Shown here piece by piece: positions 14,349 to 17,058 of a stretch of 17,058 bases of DNA. Source of the stretch: Nitrospirota bacterium. Lineage in GTDB: Bacteria; Nitrospirota; Thermodesulfovibrionia; UBA6902. The notes under the pieces are model-generated. The model had not been told where the DNA came from, ran no database searches, and was given only the letters and a program-made list of their open reading frames with translations. The position numbers were made by a program, and so were the translations under genes. The stretch lies in NCBI GenBank assembly GCA_024277515.1, contig JAJRVB010000025.1:1-17058 (forward strand), written 5' to 3'. How positions within the stretch are numbered: position 1 is the stretch's first letter; each line of letters opens with the position of its first letter.

Positions 14349-15181
14349 TCTACCACCACGACCAGTTCGTCACTGACCAGGTCCCGCAGCTTTTTTTCAA
14401 TGTTTTTCAGCGTGACATCAGACATGAGGCATCCCCTGCATGAACCCCGGAAAGAGACTATGACATTATTCCCGTCAACGTCAATCAGCTCAATATCTCC
14501 TCCATCCGCCTGGAGGAGCGGCCTGATCTCCTTTTCAACAACCTCCTGTATGAGGGCGATCTTCTGGATGTTCGTGAGTTTTCTTCGGGGTTTCACGGCT
14601 TCTTCCGCTGCCTTTTTTCCTGTCCATGTTTCTTTCAGTATCTTTTCAATATCAGGAACGCAGCTCCCGCACCCTCCGCCGGCCTTGGTAAAATTCGTGA
14701 CGTCTTCGACTGTGCGCAGGTTGTTTTCCTTTATAACGCGCTTTAGTTTTATGTCTGTAACTCCAAAGCATTGACAGACGATTTCCCCTTCTTCTTTTTG
14801 GGGTGGTTTTTCTCCCCTGTAGTCCGCAACCGCCGCCTCAAGCGCCTCCTGTCCCATGACAGAGCAATGCATCTTTTCGCGGGGCAGGCCGCCCAGATAT
14901 TCGGCAATCTCGTTGTTTGTGACCTTTGACGCCTCATCCAGTGTCCTGCCTTTGATGAGTTCGGTAAGGGCGGTGGATGATGCAATGGCGCTGGCGCATC
15001 CAAACGTCTTGAATTTCGCGTCAATGATTTTCCCGGTTTCCCTGTCAACCCTGAGGGTGAGTTTTAAGGCATCACCGCATACGATGCTCCCGACTTCTCC
15101 GACTGCGTCGGGATTTTTTATTTCCCCCACATTTTTCGGATGAAGAAAGAGTTCTTTTACCTTGTCGGTATATTCCCACAT
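14345..15181 (-). CDS. nifU: Fe-S cluster assembly scaffold NifU, three-domain type
   Basis: This 278-residue scaffold holds transient Fe-S clusters and hands them to apoproteins. The N-terminal IscU-like domain has the three cluster cysteines C35 (VCGDAL), C62 (FGCASA) and C106 (MHCSVM). The middle domain binds a permanent [2Fe-2S] cluster through C136, C138, C171 and C174 (CQCFGVT, GGGCGSC). The C-terminal Nfu domain carries C248-x-x-C251 (GSCRGCLMSD) after LLQADGGDIELIDVDG. The full Azotobacter-type layout is conserved, with cysteines at nearly the same positions. The start ATG has only a weak ribosome site (AAGAA). nifS follows with an ATGA overlap. Confidence 0.96.
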   Translation of the reverse strand: MWEYTDKVKELFLHPKNVGEIKNPDAVGEVGSIVCGDALKLTLRVDRETGKIIDAKFKTFGCASAIASSTALTELIKGRTLDEASKVTNNEIAEYLGGLPREKMHCSVMGQEALEAAVADYRGEKPPQKEEGEIVCQCFGVTDIKLKRVIKENNLRTVEDVTNFTKAGGGCGSCVPDIEKILKETWTGKKAAEEAVKPRRKLTNIQKIALIQEVVEKEIRPLLQADGGDIELIDVDGNNVIVSFRGSCRGCLMSDVTLKNIEKKLRDLVSDELVVVVE

Positions 15182-15187
15182 AATTCT

Positions 15188-15216
15188 TATTTATCATAGA
15201 GTTAGAAGCTTGTCAA
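15188..15216 (-). promoter_or_regulatory. possible promoter of nifU-nifS
   Basis: On the minus strand TTGACA (15216-15211) is a full -35 match. A TAAATA at 15193-15188 lies 17 bases further on. This would put the transcription start almost on the nifU ATG, giving a leaderless or nearly leaderless message. TATGAT at 15198-15193 is a better -10 box, but lies only 12 bases from the -35. The -35 is convincing, the -10 is not settled. Confidence 0.4.
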
Positions 15217-15279
15217 GAGACGGAATAATGTGATATCCTAAATACAATTACGGAAACCCCTGAGCACCGTGTTTATTTA

Positions 15280-15308
15280 TTATCACATATATCAGCTTTC
15301 CTGATAAT
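15280..15308 (+). promoter_or_regulatory. possible promoter of the fmdB-type gene
   Basis: TTATCA at 15280-15285 and GATAAT at 15303-15308 are 17 bases apart and match the housekeeping consensus at four and five of six positions. The predicted start near 15315 leaves a leader of about 50 bases with GAGGAGGA at 15353-15360. The whole 184-base gap between nifU and this gene is a divergent regulatory region. Confidence 0.45.
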
Positions 15309-15365
15309 TAAAATAGCAAATGAAATGCCGCAAGGGTTTGAATTCGGATATTGAGGAGGAATATA

Positions 15366-15656
15366 ATGCCTGTATATGAATATAAATGCGCAAAATGTAA
15401 TGAACAGTTTGAGGTCATGCAGAAGATTACTGATGATCCACTTACCGAGTGCAGCGCCTGCGGCGGAGAACTCAGGAAGCTTATAACCAATACATCGTTT
15501 GTGCTCAAAGGCGGCGGCTGGTATGTGACCGATTATCCGTCTGCAGACCGCAAAAAGGCGATGGACGCCAAGACATCGACTGCCGCCGGGAACGATAAGA
15601 AGAACGGCAAGAAAACAGAGAAAAAGAAAAATCCCCTGAAACTGGACAGTAACTGA
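15366..15656 (+). CDS. FmdB-family zinc-ribbon regulatory protein
   Basis: This 96-residue protein starts MPVYEYKCAKC, the standard opening of the FmdB family, with the zinc ribbon closed by two CxxC pairs: C8/C11 and C29/C32 (TECSACGGELRKLI). It continues with the usual FVLKGGGWYVTDY and ends in a lysine-rich, probably disordered tail. The family is named after a putative regulator of formamidase; its general role is not established, and nucleic-acid binding is assumed from the ribbon. The ATG at 15366 is five bases after GAGGAGGA; an in-frame TTG at 15351 overlaps that site and is rejected. The next gene starts two bases after its stop, so the two are co-translated. Confidence 0.92.
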   Translation: MPVYEYKCAKCNEQFEVMQKITDDPLTECSACGGELRKLITNTSFVLKGGGWYVTDYPSADRKKAMDAKTSTAAGNDKKNGKKTEKKKNPLKLDSN

Positions 15657-15658
15657 TA

Positions 15659-16432
15659 ATGTCTGATTTCCTCCCCCATGAGGGACCTCATGTCCATATT
15701 CCCTTTGGTGCATACAAAAAATACCTCTCTTTTTTCAGGGAGGAGCAGCTGAATCTGGAGATATATTTCGGGTCCAGAAACTTTGACAGGATAAAAAAAT
15801 CAGATATTATCAGCCTGAAGAAGAAGCTTGATTATAATCCCCGGCTCTCGATCCATGGTCCCTTTATGGACCTGTCCCCCGGGGCGGTTGATCTGAAAGT
15901 GCGGGAGATCACACTCAGGAGGTTTACAAAGACGCTCGACTTTGCTGAAATACTGAAGCCGAAGGTCATTGTCTTTCACTCGGGATATGACAGGTGGAAA
16001 TATGATGACAGGGTCGACATATGGCTCGACGGGTGTCTGCAGACCTGGAGACCGGTGAACGAGAGGGCTTCGGATATGGGGGTGCGGATAGCGATTGAAA
16101 ATATATTTGAGGAATCCCCCGGGCACTTGAGCCTGCTCGCAAAGGAAATGGCTTCGGACAATTTCGGGATATGCTTTGACACCGGACATTTTAATCTTTT
16201 TTCGAAGATTTCATTGAAGGAGTGGCTCGGGATCATAAAGCCCTACATCAAGGAACTGCATCTGCACGACAATCTTCGGCTTACGGATGAACATCGAGCT
16301 ATCGGGGATGGTGAATTTGACTTTGCCACCCTGTTTGAGGAAGTCAGGGGGATCGACTGCGTGTATACGCTTGAGGCCCACAATATAAAGGATGCCATGA
16401 CGAGCATCGAGAGGCTGAAGGAGTTCTTTTGA
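15659..16432 (+). CDS. TIM-barrel sugar isomerase / AP-endonuclease family 2 protein
   Basis: This 257-residue protein has the xylose-isomerase-like barrel with the series of metal ligands expected from the family. They appear in order as SIHGPFMDL, VIVFHSGYD, IAIENIFEE, GICFDTGHFN, KELHLHDN, HRAIGDGEFDF and YTLEAH. The histidines and acids suggest a two- or three-metal site, as in endonuclease IV and sugar epimerases, but the substrate is unknown. Lack of a signal peptide points to the cytosol. It is coupled to the fmdB-type gene (two-base gap, weak ribosome site of its own) and converges with the MidA-type gene with only five bases between the stops. Either a sugar or hydroxy-acid isomerase or a DNA-repair nuclease is possible; I lean to an isomerase because the barrel is short and has no added DNA-binding loops that I can see. 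Confidence 0.87.
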   Translation: MSDFLPHEGPHVHIPFGAYKKYLSFFREEQLNLEIYFGSRNFDRIKKSDIISLKKKLDYNPRLSIHGPFMDLSPGAVDLKVREITLRRFTKTLDFAEILKPKVIVFHSGYDRWKYDDRVDIWLDGCLQTWRPVNERASDMGVRIAIENIFEESPGHLSLLAKEMASDNFGICFDTGHFNLFSKISLKEWLGIIKPYIKELHLHDNLRLTDEHRAIGDGEFDFATLFEEVRGIDCVYTLEAHNIKDAMTSIERLKEFF

Positions 16433-16437
16433 CACCA

Positions 16438-17058
16438 CTAAAGACTTTGAACCTGATTTCTCATTGTAAAACCCCTTAACTCAGGCAGACCTTCGCCCTT
16501 GTACTGGACCATCACACTGTGAGATTCGCCCATTCCCTGAGGCATGATCAGTCCCTTGATCTTAGACACTTCTGCAAGATAGTCTGGAGATTCAGAATAG
16601 AGTTCCGTTATGGCTTCATCTATGCCTGATGACACGAGATAAGTCCCCTGCGCGCAATAGCCCGAAGTCCTCATGCCGAGGTCCTCTCCCCATCTTTTGA
16701 GGAAGGAAAAATTAATGTGCGCGGTAATGTCCTGTCTGCCTATATTCTGATAGGGGTCTTCATTCAGCATGTGTTTGTGGTAGCAGAGCAGGGTGCCTGA
16801 TGATCTGTCATCGCTGAAATATTCCCTTGCCGTGTATCCGTAATCAATTGTGAGGAGAAATCCCTTTGATAATACTCTGTGTATATCCTCAAGCCAGTCC
16901 CGGACCCTTGTATTTATCTCTGTCCTGTATCCCTCATGCAGAGACAGGGAGAAGTGATTTACATAAGCTGAAATGTCGAGGGAGGAGACCGCTTCTTTTA
17001 CTTCAAAGAAGTCCTTACCGTCATGGTTTACATACACTTCTTTTAATTCATCTTCCAT
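16438..17058 (-). CDS. MidA/NDUFAF7-type SAM-dependent methyltransferase, C-terminal part (5' end beyond window)
   Basis: The frame runs off the right edge, so only the last 206 residues or so are visible; the methionine at the edge is not necessarily the start. What remains is typical of the family. HEGYRTEIN precedes RVRDWLEDIHRVLSKGFLLT and the IDYGY block, then GTLLCYHKH, DPYQNIGRQDITAHINFSFL and a C-terminal GESHSVMVQYKG. The mitochondrial member NDUFAF7 methylates an arginine of complex I, and bacterial relatives are often assumed to do likewise, but their targets are largely untested. The SAM-binding glycine-rich loop must lie in the missing N-terminal half. Confidence 0.87.
   Translation of the reverse strand: MEDELKEVYVNHDGKDFFEVKEAVSSLDISAYVNHFSLSLHEGYRTEINTRVRDWLEDIHRVLSKGFLLTIDYGYTAREYFSDDRSSGTLLCYHKHMLNEDPYQNIGRQDITAHINFSFLKRWGEDLGMRTSGYCAQGTYLVSSGIDEAITELYSESPDYLAEVSKIKGLIMPQGMGESHSVMVQYKGEGLPELRGFTMRNQVQSL

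Noticed and set aside
14052..14774. 240-codon open frame on the plus strand across nifS and nifU
   Set aside because: It lies antisense to two unmistakable genes with intact catalytic residues, has no family resemblance and no ribosome site; it is a codon-bias shadow.
13179..15181. Part of a nitrogen-fixation cluster
   Set aside because: nifU and nifS are present, but no nifH, D, K, E, N or B lies nearby; such pairs commonly serve general Fe-S assembly.

Overview
The window reads as a chromosomal core region of a Gram-negative, probably anaerobic bacterium. The gene content and protein flavour point to Nitrospirota or a deltaproteobacterium-like lineage, but that is inference: no rRNA or clade-specific marker is present. 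Supporting hints are an ihfA-merR-tRNA-Pro run, an Azotobacter-type three-domain NifU, a type IV prepilin peptidase, HD-GYP signalling, and dispersed palindromic repeats of a kind I associate with such genomes. No phage, plasmid, CRISPR or complete insertion sequence is visible.

Layout. Bases 1-3122 hold the end of rmuC, a small conserved protein of unknown function, a dGTPase-like gene, then ihfA behind a perfect consensus promoter, followed by a MerR-type regulator. Bases 3183-7213 hold tRNA-Pro(GGG), an intrinsic terminator in the leader of rimP, then rimP, nusA and recG. recG is split by a one-base frameshift at a run of five C. Bases 7211-8371 hold a triple heptamer repeat, a small coiled-coil protein and the prepilin peptidase. 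Bases 8364-13126 form a signalling block: a membrane PAS histidine kinase, a GT-A glycosyltransferase, a stand-alone receiver protein, a 470-base gap packed with repeat modules around a relic of a DUF559 gene, and an HD-GYP c-di-GMP phosphodiesterase. Bases 13179-15181 on the minus strand hold nifU and nifS. Bases 15366-16432 hold an FmdB zinc-ribbon protein and a TIM-barrel isomerase/endonuclease-family protein. The right edge cuts a MidA-type methyltransferase on the minus strand.

How the parts work together. Most of the window is information processing: dNTP control, nucleoid architecture, 30S maturation, transcription elongation and replication-fork rescue, plus Fe-S cluster assembly. The accessory flavour lies in 7.2-13.1 kb, where pilus maturation, a kinase/receiver pair bracketing a glycosyltransferase, and a c-di-GMP phosphodiesterase suggest control of surface or envelope behaviour. 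I found no clearly new multi-gene system. The best leads are the recG frameshift, the repeat mosaic with its DUF559 relic, the tRNA-Pro/terminator leader of rimP-nusA, and the kinase-glycosyltransferase-receiver arrangement.
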